Under the pieces are notes generated by a model, which worked only from the letters and a program-made list of their open reading frames with translations, was not told the origin of the DNA and did not search any database. The position numbers and the translations under genes are program-made. From NCBI GenBank assembly GCA_910587935.1, contig CAJUNP010000003.1:62001-126000 (forward strand): DNA of 64,000 nucleotides, read 5' to 3'. Each line of letters opens with the position of its first letter. Within the stretch, counting starts at the first letter, position 1. The stretch comes from an uncultured Lachnospiraceae bacterium (GTDB taxonomy: Bacteria > Bacillota > Clostridia > Lachnospirales > Lachnospiraceae). Below, one piece after another: positions 27,872-36,935 of this stretch.

Positions 27872-28415
27872 ACTTACAATTTTCAGGGTGATACTGATTC
27901 TTCCTTTTGTGCTTCTGCTGTTGGGGGCGCATGCAGGCTGGAGTTTTCTTTCCGGCATTGCAGAATGGGCGGATTATATTGCGCTGATTATTTTTATTGT
28001 AGCGAGTCTTACGGATTTGCTGGACGGAAAGATAGCCAGAAAATATAATCTGATAACAAATTTTGGAAAGTTTATGGACCCCATGGCGGATAAGCTTCTG
28101 GTATGCGCGGCGCTGATCTGTCTGGTGGAGCTTGGGAGAATTCCCTCCTGGGTAGTGATCATCATTATCAGCAGGGAATTTATCATCAGCGGCTTTCGGC
28201 TGATTGCTTCGGATAACGGACTTGTTCTTGCCGCCAGTTATTGGGGAAAATTTAAGACTACATTTCAAATGATTATGGTGTGTCTGATGATTGCCGATAT
28301 ACAGAAGCTTCAATTGCTGACCGATATCACAATGTGGGTGGCGCTGCTTTTGACAGTCATATCCCTGGCAGATTATCTTATTAAAAATAAGGATGTAATG
28401 AAAGACAAGGCATAA
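27855..28415 (+). CDS. pgsA: CDP-diacylglycerol-glycerol-3-phosphate phosphatidyltransferase
   Basis: Membrane enzyme making phosphatidylglycerol phosphate. The CDP-alcohol phosphotransferase motif DGKIARKYNLITNFGKFMD, with the further acidic MADK, sits at about residues 56-78 and has all expected aspartates. Several membrane helices cover the 186 residues. AGGAG lies 9 nt before the ATG, inside rimO. Confidence 0.94.
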   Translation: MNLPNKLTIFRVILILPFVLLLLGAHAGWSFLSGIAEWADYIALIIFIVASLTDLLDGKIARKYNLITNFGKFMDPMADKLLVCAALICLVELGRIPSWVVIIIISREFIISGFRLIASDNGLVLAASYWGKFKTTFQMIMVCLMIADIQKLQLLTDITMWVALLLTVISLADYLIKNKDVMKDKA

Positions 28416-28445
28416 ATCCAAAGAGAAGGAAAATCAGGTGAGAAG

Positions 28446-29732
28446 ATGACTGTAGAATTTATATCCGTGGGAACCGAAATTTTGTTGGGCAATATTGTGA
28501 ATACCAATGCGGCGTATCTGTCCGAGAAATGCGCGGCGCTTGGTTTGTCCTGCTATTACCAGTGTGTTGTGGGAGATAACGAAGAGCGCTTGGCAGAGTG
28601 CCTGCAGGCGGCCGTAAAGAGATCTGATTTTGTCATCCTTTCCGGGGGACTGGGACCTACGCAGGATGATCTGACAAAAGAAACGGCGGCTCAGGTTATG
28701 GGCAGAAAGCTGGTTATGGATAAACATTCCAAAGACCGGATTAAAAAATATTTTGATAAACTGGGAAAAGAAATTCCGGATAATAACTGGAAACAGGCAA
28801 TGGTTCCCGAAGGCGGCATTGCGATTGATAACGATAACGGGACGGCTCCGGGAATTATTATAGAGGACGGGAACATACATGTTATTTTGCTTCCCGGGCC
28901 TCCCAACGAGTTGATTCCCATGTTTGAAAAGGATATTATTCCATACATCCGTCAATTCGTACCGGGTACGATCTATTCTCAGACCGTTAAAATATGCGGA
29001 ATTGGCGAGAGCAAAGCGGAATCCATGGTTCGCGACCTGATTGACGGGCAGGAGAATCCCACGATCGCTCCTTATGCCAAAACCGGCGAGGTACATCTTC
29101 GGGTGACAGCCAGAGCGGAAAATGTAAAAGAAGCAAAAAAGCTCCTCAAACCGATGGTCAAAGAATTAAAAAGCCGGTTTGGCGCGTGCATTTACTCCAC
29201 GGAGGATGATGTGACGCTGGAGCGGGCGGTAGCAGAGCTGTTAGTGGCAAACAAACTGACCGTATCCTGTGCGGAGTCCTGTACGGGTGGTATGTTGGCG
29301 GCCAGGCTGATTAACGTACCCGGCATATCCGAAGTTTTCAAGTCCGGTTATATTACGTATTCCAACAAAGCCAAGAGACGGATATTGGGAGTAAAAAAAG
29401 CAACTTTGGAGAAATTCGGAGCTGTCAGCGCCGCTACGGCGTCGGAAATGGCGAAAGGCGTTGCCGTGCTCAGTAAGGCGGATGTTTCGGTAAGCATTAC
29501 GGGTCTTGCCGGTCCTGACGGAGGAACGGAGGAAAAACCTGTCGGCCTTGTGTATATTGCCTGCAAAGTAAAAGGAAACGTTACGGTAGAAGAGTTCCGT
29601 TTTACGGGAAACAGGAATAAGATAAGAGAAAGCAGCACGGCGGCGGCTTTGGGTCTAATGAGAAGATGTGTTTTGGAGTATTACAGTAAAGTTACTTTTG
29701 GAAACGGTACGGGAGAGCAGGGGAGAAAGTAA
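28446..29732 (+). CDS. cinA: CinA family protein (competence/damage-inducible; nicotinamide-nucleotide amidase)
   Basis: Two-domain protein of 428 residues. The N-terminal MoaB-like domain carries GTEILLGNIVNTNA and SGGLGPTQDDLTKE. The C-terminal CinA domain, which in characterised relatives deamidates nicotinamide mononucleotide, carries SCAESCTGGMLAARL near residue 275 and GLAGPDGGTEEKPVGLVY near residue 355. The gene lies between pgsA and a zinc-ribbon protein, well upstream of recA, an order common in Firmicutes. Confidence 0.93.
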   Translation: MTVEFISVGTEILLGNIVNTNAAYLSEKCAALGLSCYYQCVVGDNEERLAECLQAAVKRSDFVILSGGLGPTQDDLTKETAAQVMGRKLVMDKHSKDRIKKYFDKLGKEIPDNNWKQAMVPEGGIAIDNDNGTAPGIIIEDGNIHVILLPGPPNELIPMFEKDIIPYIRQFVPGTIYSQTVKICGIGESKAESMVRDLIDGQENPTIAPYAKTGEVHLRVTARAENVKEAKKLLKPMVKELKSRFGACIYSTEDDVTLERAVAELLVANKLTVSCAESCTGGMLAARLINVPGISEVFKSGYITYSNKAKRRILGVKKATLEKFGAVSAATASEMAKGVAVLSKADVSVSITGLAGPDGGTEEKPVGLVYIACKVKGNVTVEEFRFTGNRNKIRESSTAAALGLMRRCVLEYYSKVTFGNGTGEQGRK

Positions 29733-30953
29733 ATGGATCATAATCAGGAAGTACAATATAGTTTTTGCCCTAAATGCGGCGCATTAACAAAAAACGGCGT
29801 ATGTGGAAGCTGCGGTGCTGGCAGTGCGGAAACTGAGGTAAAGCCTGGCGGAGAACAAAATACGGAAGCAGCGGAAAGGTCCAAACGTCCTTATGAAGAG
29901 GTTTTAGACGGCTTCAGGCAACAACAGCAGAACAGTGAATGGCGCGCTTATTCGGATTATGCGAACAATGGAATACCGGTTAACAACGGGGCCATTCCGC
30001 CGGATAAGCCGGTGAAAAACGGAAACGGAAAAGTGGTTGCAATTGTCTTTGCCTGCGTGGGACTTTTTCTGTTGCTTATCATTTTGCTGGGAATTACCGT
30101 GTTCAGGACATTCAACAAAATGAATGCAAAGTATGATAGGGCGGACGGACAAACGCAGAAAGATCGGACAGAAGCTGCAGACGATTTTTCTGATGATTGG
30201 GAGGAACCGGAAGCTTCTTTTGAAGATAAATTTGATGATGAGAAAGAGAATAACAATAAAGCCGATAATAATTCCGATGACAGGGAAATGATCGGTGGGA
30301 AGTCTTATGGTTTTACACCGGAGGACGACTATTATAAAGAATTAAGAACCGTTTTACGGGAGGATCTTTCCTATTCCGTTGCGTTTGAAACGGCCAGCTA
30401 TAAGGATGGGAATGATAATGCGGAGGTTTTTTGCGAATATCCGGTTTTAGGCGGAGATATTCCCAACCGGGACTATTTAAATGATTTAATTTATACGGAA
30501 TATACCTATTATGTAGAGTTCTATGAACAAAACCTGCAGGGAAAAATGGATTCGGACGCTTTTTATAATTGCGTGCTCCAGGGATATGTGACGTATATGG
30601 ACGAGGATAAACTGAGTATCGTATTTGGGGAGGACATAAGTTCTTCTTATTATTACTTGAATACATTGTTCTGTATTAATATTGATGTGAAAAACGGGAC
30701 CGTATTAAACAATACCGAAATTATCGATGCAACGGACAAATTCAGTATAGATTTCCGGATCAGGGAAAGTGAACAAAATCAAAGCGATACTCTGGACTGG
30801 TATACGGATCAGCAATTAACGGAAATGTTGAATGATTCCGTAGGATTAATTGTTTTTTACACGCCCCTCGGCCTGGAAGTCGGCATTAATCATGATTATG
30901 GATGGTCTACCGCGACTTATAAGGATTATGAGCAGTATTTGAAAAGTTTTTGA
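29733..30953 (+). CDS. Zinc-ribbon, single-span membrane protein with an RsiV/DUF3298-like C-terminus
   Basis: The 406 residues start with a zinc ribbon (Cys12, Cys15, Cys24, Cys27) followed by a Gln/Asn-rich linker and one membrane helix at about 101-125. The outer part has an acidic linker and a globular domain (about 200-406) that resembles the DUF3298/RsiV-type domain, ending in LIVFYTPLGLEVGINHDYG. This fold occurs in anti-sigma factors and deacetylase-associated proteins. A cytoplasmic zinc ribbon with an external sensor domain suggests signalling across the membrane, but no partner sigma factor is nearby. It begins immediately after the cinA stop, with GGGGAGAAAG as ribosome site. Confidence 0.72.
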   Translation: MDHNQEVQYSFCPKCGALTKNGVCGSCGAGSAETEVKPGGEQNTEAAERSKRPYEEVLDGFRQQQQNSEWRAYSDYANNGIPVNNGAIPPDKPVKNGNGKVVAIVFACVGLFLLLIILLGITVFRTFNKMNAKYDRADGQTQKDRTEAADDFSDDWEEPEASFEDKFDDEKENNNKADNNSDDREMIGGKSYGFTPEDDYYKELRTVLREDLSYSVAFETASYKDGNDNAEVFCEYPVLGGDIPNRDYLNDLIYTEYTYYVEFYEQNLQGKMDSDAFYNCVLQGYVTYMDEDKLSIVFGEDISSSYYYLNTLFCINIDVKNGTVLNNTEIIDATDKFSIDFRIRESEQNQSDTLDWYTDQQLTEMLNDSVGLIVFYTPLGLEVGINHDYGWSTATYKDYEQYLKSF

Positions 30954-30981
30954 TTAAGGGAAGTTTCTTCGGGAATGATTA

Positions 30982-31037
30982 AATAATGTATCATGAGGAC
31001 TTGTATTCAGGATAAGTTCATGGTACATTATTTTTAT
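30982..31037 (+). terminator. Intrinsic terminator upstream of recA
   Basis: A 15-bp stem with one G-U pair (30982-30996 with 31018-31032) encloses a 21-nt loop and is followed by TTTATC; the T-run starts within the stem end. It ends the cinA / zinc-ribbon unit. Confidence 0.7.
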
Positions 31038-31173
31038 CTGGAAATCTTATTTTTCTTTCCGGCAGGTCGCCGAATATCCGGATCAGACAATTCAAATATA
31101 AAGGGGGGGAATGTATATTGAGTGAGTTTTATTGGACTTATGATTTATTATAATCCAATTATAAAATAAAATA

Positions 31174-31202
31174 TTGACAAAACCGAACATTTGTTTTATG
31201 CT
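31174..31202 (+). promoter_or_regulatory. recA promoter
   Basis: A consensus TTGACA is followed after 17 nt by TATGCT, 45 nt before the recA ATG. A LexA-type box lies inside the spacer and another just downstream. Confidence 0.8.
31184..31197 (+). promoter_or_regulatory. LexA (SOS) box 1
   Basis: CGAACATTTGTTTT matches the Gram-positive LexA site CGAACRNRYGTTYG at 12 of 14 positions. It fills the space between the -35 and -10 elements of recA. Confidence 0.6.
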
Positions 31203-31212
31203 ATAAACAATG

Positions 31213-31226
31213 AGAACAAGTGTTCG
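31213..31226 (+). promoter_or_regulatory. LexA (SOS) box 2
   Basis: AGAACAAGTGTTCG matches the Gram-positive LexA site at 13 of 14 positions. It lies just downstream of the expected transcription start of recA. Confidence 0.8.
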
Positions 31227-31246
31227 CGAATGAAAAGGAGTTAATC

Positions 31247-32284
31247 ATGGAAAGAGAAGAAAAGTTAAAAGCATTGGATGCCGCTTTATTACAGATTGAA
31301 AAACAGTACGGTAAAGGCGCTGTTATGAAGCTTGGAGATCCTGCATCGCAGATCAACGTTGAGACGATTCCTACCGGTTCGCTGAGCCTTGATATTGCAT
31401 TGGGACTCGGAGGGATTCCCAGAGGAAGGGTTGTAGAGATTTACGGGCCGGAATCCAGCGGTAAGACAACCGTTACGTTGCATATGATTGCAGAAGTACA
31501 GAAAAGAGGCGGCATTGCGGGATTTATTGACGCGGAACATGCCCTGGACCCTGTTTATGCGAAGAAGATTGGTGTTGATATTGACAATTTATATATTTCC
31601 CAGCCGGATAACGGAGAGCAGGCGCTGGAGATAACGGAGACCATGGTACGTTCAGGAGCCGTTGATATTGTTGTTGTAGACTCTGTGGCCGCATTGGTTC
31701 CCAAGGCGGAGATTGAAGGAGATATGGGAGACAGCCACGTAGGTCTTCAGGCAAGGTTAATGTCCCAGGCATTGAGAAAACTGACCGGCATTATCAGTAA
31801 GTCTAACTGTTCCGTAATATTCATCAATCAGCTTCGTGAAAAAGTGGGCGTTATGTTTGGCAATCCGGAGACTACAACAGGAGGACGGGCATTAAAGTTC
31901 TATTCCTCCGTGCGTCTGGATGTGAGAAGGATAGAGTCCTTAAAACAGGGCGGCGAAGTGATTGGCAACCGCACCCGTGTTAAAGTAGTAAAGAATAAGA
32001 TTGCTCCGCCTTTTAAAGAAGCGGAATTTGATATTATGTTCGGAGAAGGAATTTCCGTTACCGGTGATATTCTTGATTTGGCTGCAGAAGTAGGAATTAT
32101 TAATAAATCGGGCGCCTGGTATGCTTATGAGGGCAGTAAAATTGGTCAGGGAAGGGAGAATTCCAAACAATATCTAAAGGATAACCCTGCTGTTTGTGAA
32201 GAGATTGAGGGGAAGGTCAGGGCTCATTTCGGCCTTTTGGACAAAGTTTCAGAACCGGCAGCCGAGCCCAAAAAGGAAAAGTAA
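31247..32284 (+). CDS. recA: Recombinase RecA
   Basis: ATP-dependent strand-exchange protein and LexA coprotease activator, 345 residues. Walker A GPESSGKTT lies near residue 66, the QPDNGEQALEI loop near residue 115, and the L1/L2 DNA-binding region includes INQLREKVGVMFGNPETTTGGRALKF near residues 194-219. ATG 31247 has AAGGAG 6 nt upstream; the frame extends nine codons further into LexA box 2, so the later start is right. Regulation by LexA is strongly indicated. recX follows after 44 nt. Confidence 0.98.
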   Translation: MEREEKLKALDAALLQIEKQYGKGAVMKLGDPASQINVETIPTGSLSLDIALGLGGIPRGRVVEIYGPESSGKTTVTLHMIAEVQKRGGIAGFIDAEHALDPVYAKKIGVDIDNLYISQPDNGEQALEITETMVRSGAVDIVVVDSVAALVPKAEIEGDMGDSHVGLQARLMSQALRKLTGIISKSNCSVIFINQLREKVGVMFGNPETTTGGRALKFYSSVRLDVRRIESLKQGGEVIGNRTRVKVVKNKIAPPFKEAEFDIMFGEGISVTGDILDLAAEVGIINKSGAWYAYEGSKIGQGRENSKQYLKDNPAVCEEIEGKVRAHFGLLDKVSEPAAEPKKEK

Positions 32285-32328
32285 TGCCGCAACCGGTAAT
32301 AAATTAGGGAAGGGATTGACGGGAATCT

Positions 32329-32946
32329 ATGACAGTAACACAGATTACACCGGTTACAGGGTCCCGCAGTAAAGTTTATTTGAATGATGAGTTCGCTTTT
32401 GTGTTATACAAAGGCGAACTGCGTCGTTATAAGCTTGAAGAGGGCGCAGATATTTGCGATAAAGTTTACAGAGAGATACAAAGTATATTAAATAAGCGTG
32501 CAAAGCTGCGCAGCATGGCGCTTTTAAAAAGCAGGCCTTATACCGAAAAGCAGATGTGCGATAAGCTTCGGCAGGGATTTTACCCGGAAACTGCGATTAA
32601 GGAAGCGGTTGACTACCTGAAATCTTACGGATATATAAATGACGCGGGATATGTTGCGGCATATTTGGATTATCACAAAGAAACAAAAAGCCGCAGAAGG
32701 ATGGAGCAGGATTTGATAACTAAAGGAATTGACAGAGAGTTAATTGCGGCTGTGTTTACAGAATGGGAAGGAGACGGGGGAGAAGTAGACGAGACAGAAC
32801 AGATTGCCCGCTGGATCCGGAAAAAGTCTTATGATATTCATACGGCGGATTTTAAGGAAAAACAGAAGATGCTGTCTTTTTTGTACCGGAAGGGATTTGA
32901 TTCCTCGAAGATCCGGAAGGCGCTGCAGTACGAAGATATTTTCTGA
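32329..32946 (+). CDS. recX: RecX family regulatory protein
   Basis: Modulator of RecA filaments, 205 residues. Three-helix RecX repeats are visible, with the typical LLKSRPYTEKQMCDKLRQ near residue 65 and an aromatic YINDAGYVAAYL near residue 102. Its place directly after recA, with no terminator between, indicates co-transcription under SOS control. Confidence 0.88.
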   Translation: MTVTQITPVTGSRSKVYLNDEFAFVLYKGELRRYKLEEGADICDKVYREIQSILNKRAKLRSMALLKSRPYTEKQMCDKLRQGFYPETAIKEAVDYLKSYGYINDAGYVAAYLDYHKETKSRRRMEQDLITKGIDRELIAAVFTEWEGDGGEVDETEQIARWIRKKSYDIHTADFKEKQKMLSFLYRKGFDSSKIRKALQYEDIF

Positions 32947-33013
32947 AAATGATAAAAATGCACAAATTATATATTTTTTTGCTACAAATTTTTAGATATA
33001 CGTTTAGTTTCCC

Positions 33014-33042
33014 TTGACATAAGTATAATTTAAGTATACAAT
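33014..33042 (+). promoter_or_regulatory. Promoter for rny
   Basis: TTGACA and TACAAT are separated by 17 nt. The start codon is 159 nt after the -10, giving a leader of roughly 150 nt that contains a strong hairpin. Confidence 0.75.
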
Positions 33043-33127
33043 TTATTTTGTTGTAAAACGCTTTTTAGAATGTTAAGATTCTCATTTCAAAATAAGGGGA
33101 CATACATACATTCTATTATAGATGGTA

Positions 33128-33163
33128 TATGCGGATATTTTATCGGCGGATAAAATCTGCATA
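33128..33163 (+). promoter_or_regulatory. Hairpin in the 5' leader of rny
   Basis: The stem pairs 33128-33134 with 33157-33163 and 33137-33144 with 33149-33156, with a 2-nt bulge and a GGCG loop. No T-run follows, so it is not an intrinsic terminator. It could stabilise the leader or be a processing or autoregulation site. Confidence 0.5.
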
Positions 33164-33201
33164 TTGTACAATGAAAACTAAATAAGGAGGTGCTCCTGTA
33201 A

Positions 33202-34749
33202 ATGATCTATGCGATTATTGCGGCGATTGTATCACTTGTCATTGCAATTCCGGTAACAGCGGTCGTTACAACGGCTTATCACAAAAAGGTAGCTGAAGCA
33301 AAGCTGGGGAACGCAGAAGACAAGGCGAGGGAAATTATTGATGAAGCACTCAAAACTGCCGAGACAAAGAAACGTGAAGCGTTACTTGAAGTCAAAGAAG
33401 AGTCCATTCGTACCAAGAATGAACTGGATAAAGAAATCAAGGAACGCAGAGCAGAAGCTCAAAGATACGAAAGACGTGTACAGCAGAAAGAAGAGAACAT
33501 TGATAAGAAAGCGGATGCAATTGAAAAGAAGGAAGCAAGCCTGGCACAGAAAGAAGACTCTGTCAATAAGATGAAAGAGGAAGTTTCCAGGCTGAATGAG
33601 CAAAGATTGCAGGAACTGGAGCGAATCTCAGGTTTAACCTCCGACCAGGCAAAAGAATACTTGTTGAAAATTGTTGAAGACGAAGTAAAACATGAAACCG
33701 CCGTGCTGATTAAAGAAATGGAAAGCAGGGCAAAGGAAGAAGCAGATAAGAAAGCCAGAGAATATGTGGTTAACGCCATTCAGAAATGTGCGGCAGACCA
33801 TGTATCTGAGACTACTATTTCTGTGGTACAGCTTCCGAACGATGAGATGAAAGGAAGGATTATCGGCAGAGAGGGACGTAATATCAGAACGCTGGAGACT
33901 ATGACCGGCGTGGATCTGATTATTGACGATACTCCGGAAGCCGTAATCTTATCAGGATTCGATCCTATTCGAAGAGAAGTTGCAAGAATTGCGCTTGAAA
34001 AATTAATCGTTGACGGACGTATTCATCCTGCCAGAATTGAAGAGATGGTGGAAAAAGCGCAAAGAGAAGTGGAAGTAATGATTAAAGAGGAAGGTGAGGC
34101 CGCAACGCTGGAAGTTGGCGTTCACGGTATTCATCCGGAACTTGTCCGTTTACTTGGCAAAATGAAATTCAGGACCAGTTATGGCCAGAATGCATTGAAG
34201 CACAGTATTGAGGTTTCGCAGTTATCCGGTCTGCTTGCAGCGGAAATGGGTCTTGACGTAAGACTTGCGAAGCGTGCGGGATTGCTGCATGATATTGGTA
34301 AAGCAGTGGATCATGAGATGGAAGGATCCCATATCCAGTTAGGCGTTGAGCTTTGTAGAAAGTATAAAGAGAACGCTACGGTAATCAATGCGGTAGAATC
34401 GCATCACGGCGATGTGGAGCCGACCTCTCTGATTGCCTGTATCGTACAGGCTGCCGATACCATATCGGCGGCAAGGCCAGGCGCAAGAAGAGAAACTTTA
34501 GAAACCTATACAAGCAGGTTAAAACAATTAGAAGATATAACAAACAATTTCAAAGGTGTAGACAAGTCTTTTGCTATTCAGGCGGGTAGAGAGATTCGAG
34601 TTATGGTAGTTCCAGAACAGATTTCCGACTCTGACATGGTACTTCTGGCGCGTGATATTTCCAAACAGATTGAGGCTGAACTGGAATATCCGGGACAGAT
34701 CAAGGTCAATGTGATCCGGGAATCGCGAGTGATCGATTATGCCAAATAG
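33202..34749 (+). CDS. rny: Ribonuclease Y
   Basis: Membrane-tethered endoribonuclease that initiates mRNA decay in many Firmicutes. The 515 residues show an N-terminal membrane helix (about 2-22), a long charged coiled coil (about 30-190), a KH domain with GRIIGREGRNIRTLE near residue 218, and an HD domain with HSIEVSQL and LLHDIGKAVDHE near residues 333-375. AGGAGGTG precedes the ATG by about 10 nt; this site can itself pair with CTCCT just after it. Confidence 0.96.
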   Translation: MIYAIIAAIVSLVIAIPVTAVVTTAYHKKVAEAKLGNAEDKAREIIDEALKTAETKKREALLEVKEESIRTKNELDKEIKERRAEAQRYERRVQQKEENIDKKADAIEKKEASLAQKEDSVNKMKEEVSRLNEQRLQELERISGLTSDQAKEYLLKIVEDEVKHETAVLIKEMESRAKEEADKKAREYVVNAIQKCAADHVSETTISVVQLPNDEMKGRIIGREGRNIRTLETMTGVDLIIDDTPEAVILSGFDPIRREVARIALEKLIVDGRIHPARIEEMVEKAQREVEVMIKEEGEAATLEVGVHGIHPELVRLLGKMKFRTSYGQNALKHSIEVSQLSGLLAAEMGLDVRLAKRAGLLHDIGKAVDHEMEGSHIQLGVELCRKYKENATVINAVESHHGDVEPTSLIACIVQAADTISAARPGARRETLETYTSRLKQLEDITNNFKGVDKSFAIQAGREIRVMVVPEQISDSDMVLLARDISKQIEAELEYPGQIKVNVIRESRVIDYAK

Positions 34750-34767
34750 TTTTGTGTAAAAAAGAAG

Positions 34768-34818
34768 ATAAGGAAAGTATTGAGAATGTAATGTTTTCAT
34801 AACTTTCCTTATTTTTTT
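34768..34818 (+). terminator. Intrinsic terminator after rny
   Basis: An 11-bp stem (34768-34778 with 34802-34812) is followed by seven T residues. Confidence 0.85.
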
Positions 34819-34906
34819 GTTTTCTATATTATTCTAAATTTGCTATTTTGTAACCCTGTTGACGCTGAATTGGATAAAAAAAGTTTTAAGTTTCATAAAT
34901 TTGTAC

Positions 34907-34935
34907 TTGTACTATGTAGATGTGTGTAGTAAAAT
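34907..34935 (+). promoter_or_regulatory. Promoter for the aminotransferase gene
   Basis: TTGTAC and TAAAAT are separated by 17 nt, about 80 nt upstream of the start codon. Confidence 0.5.
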
Positions 34936-35017
34936 AGACGAAGTGTATGATTGTATACGATTATTCAATCTGCCTCTGCGCAGGTTGTAAGAAGAAAAAT
35001 CAAGAGGATGGTGTCAT

Positions 35018-36304
35018 ATGAAAGCGTACAAATCTCTGAGCAGGGAAGAGCTTGAATCCCTGCAGCAGGAACTTTTAAAGGCCTACGAAGATGCGAAGGC
35101 CAAAGGTCTGAATCTGGATATGTCAAGGGGAAAACCCTCTATATCCCAGTTGGATATGGTTATGGATATACTGGACGTATTGAATTCCGGGTCTGAGGTA
35201 AAATCGGAAAACGGTATGGACTGTCGGAATTACGGTTTATTTGACGGTATACCGGAAGTGAAAAGACTGATGGCGCAAAGTGTTGGCGTAAAGGAAGAAC
35301 ACGTTATTGTATGCGGCAATTCAAGCCTGAATCTGATGTATGACGCGGTATCGCGTTCCGTAACGCATGGCGTGTGCGGAGGTACGCCGTGGTGCAAGCT
35401 GGATAAGGTAAAATTTTTATGTCCTGTTCCGGGATATGACAGGCATTTTGCCGTGACAGAACATTTTGGAATTGAAATGATAAATATTCCGATGACTATA
35501 CAGGGACCGGATATGGACCTTGTTGAAAAATATGTAAATGAGGATGCTTCCGTAAAGGGTATCTGGTGCGTACCCAAGTATTCCAATCCGCAGGGCATTT
35601 CCTATTCGGACGAAACCGTCAGGCGCTTTGCCGGGTTAAAACCTGCGGCAGAAGATTTCCGTATTTACTGGGATAACGCCTATGCGATTCATCATCTCTA
35701 TGAAGATAAACAGGATGAGATTCTTGATATAATAAGTGAATGTGAAAAGGCCGGGAATCCCGATATGGTTTATGAGTTTTTCTCCACATCCAAGGTCAGC
35801 TTCGCGGGAGGCGGAATTGCGGGATTGGCATCTTCCCCCAGAAACCTGGATGATATTCGTAAATCTATGGTGATTCAGACCATTGGTTTTGATAAAGTTA
35901 ATCAGTTAAGACATGTGCGTTATTATAAGGATCTGGACGGATTGAAAGCGCAGATGAGAAAGCACGCGGATATTGTGCGCCCCAAATTTGAAGCGGTGCT
36001 GGCAGTTCTCGAGAGAGAACTGGGCGGGCTTGAAATCGGGTCCTGGATCAGACCCAGGGGAGGCTACTTTATTTCTTTTGACGCTATGGAAGGCTGTGCA
36101 AAAGAAATTGTGGCGAAATGTAAGGATGCCGGCGTAGTTATGACCGGAGCCGGTGCAACTTTCCCTTACGGAAAAGATCCCCGTGACAGCAATATACGAA
36201 TCGCGCCTTCCTTCCCCACACCGGAAGAGATGGAGGCTGCCACAGATCTTTTTGTCCTGTGCGTTAAGTTAGTCAGCGTGAATAAACTGTTGGAAACAAT
36301 GTAA
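35018..36304 (+). CDS. Aspartate aminotransferase, subgroup Ic-type
   Basis: PLP-dependent transaminase of 428 residues. The sequence fits the MocR-associated/AspAT-Ic group rather than classical AspC: N-terminal LDMSRGKPSISQLDM, a substrate segment YSNPQGISYSDE near residue 187, IYWDNAYAIHH near residue 219, and the PLP lysine in STSKVSFAGGG near residue 253. The likely reaction is interconversion of aspartate and oxaloacetate with glutamate, but substrate range cannot be read from sequence. It is 13 nt from the nudix gene and probably co-transcribed with it. Confidence 0.88.
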   Translation: MKAYKSLSREELESLQQELLKAYEDAKAKGLNLDMSRGKPSISQLDMVMDILDVLNSGSEVKSENGMDCRNYGLFDGIPEVKRLMAQSVGVKEEHVIVCGNSSLNLMYDAVSRSVTHGVCGGTPWCKLDKVKFLCPVPGYDRHFAVTEHFGIEMINIPMTIQGPDMDLVEKYVNEDASVKGIWCVPKYSNPQGISYSDETVRRFAGLKPAAEDFRIYWDNAYAIHHLYEDKQDEILDIISECEKAGNPDMVYEFFSTSKVSFAGGGIAGLASSPRNLDDIRKSMVIQTIGFDKVNQLRHVRYYKDLDGLKAQMRKHADIVRPKFEAVLAVLERELGGLEIGSWIRPRGGYFISFDAMEGCAKEIVAKCKDAGVVMTGAGATFPYGKDPRDSNIRIAPSFPTPEEMEAATDLFVLCVKLVSVNKLLETM

Positions 36305-36317
36305 GAGAGTGGAGAAG

Positions 36318-36863
36318 ATGGCGGAAGAGTTTAAAAGATTGAGCAGGGATCTTGTATATCGCGGTTCCATTATTGATTATTATAAGGATACGGTTCAGGT
36401 ACCCAACGGGAATATCGTAAAATGGGATTTTATCGGGCATAAGGGGGCGGCGGCCATTGTAGCGGTCAGAGATGACGGAAAGCTGCTTATGGTACGCCAA
36501 TACCGGAACGCCTTAGACCGTTACACGCTGGAGATTCCGGCGGGCGGTCTGAACGGCCCGGATGAACCCACGCGGACGGCCGCCGCCCGCGAACTGGAAG
36601 AGGAAACGGGATATAAAGCGGTGAAGGAACCGGAGTTTCTGATTTCCATTCGTACAACCGTAGCCTTTTGCAATGAAAAAATCGATATATATGTGGCGGA
36701 TCAATTGGAAAAAACAGGACAGAATCTGGATGAAGACGAATTTATCAATGTAGAAGCATGGGATATAGGAGATTTGACGGAACAGATTTATAACGGTACG
36801 ATTCAGGATTCTAAAACGGTTTGCGCAATTATGGCGTATTACCATAAATACATTGAGGCTTAG
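36318..36863 (+). CDS. Nudix hydrolase, ADP-ribose pyrophosphatase type
   Basis: Hydrolase of nucleoside diphosphate derivatives. The complete nudix box, G then five residues, E, seven residues, REL.EE.G, lies at about residues 76-98 (GLNGPDEPTRTAAARELEEE). The N-terminal KWDFIGHKGAAAIVAV resembles ADP-ribose pyrophosphatases. A GTG at 36309 and ATG at 36318 are possible starts; I prefer ATG (181 residues). The neighbourhood nudix-spoIIM-xerD is conserved in Clostridia. Confidence 0.88.
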   Translation: MAEEFKRLSRDLVYRGSIIDYYKDTVQVPNGNIVKWDFIGHKGAAAIVAVRDDGKLLMVRQYRNALDRYTLEIPAGGLNGPDEPTRTAAARELEEETGYKAVKEPEFLISIRTTVAFCNEKIDIYVADQLEKTGQNLDEDEFINVEAWDIGDLTEQIYNGTIQDSKTVCAIMAYYHKYIEA

Positions 36864-36935
36864 CCTCCCGGACGGCATATTTTTCTTTTTTTAAACATAT
36901 AGTTAGGAAAGATATGGTACAAGAGGAGGCAAAGC

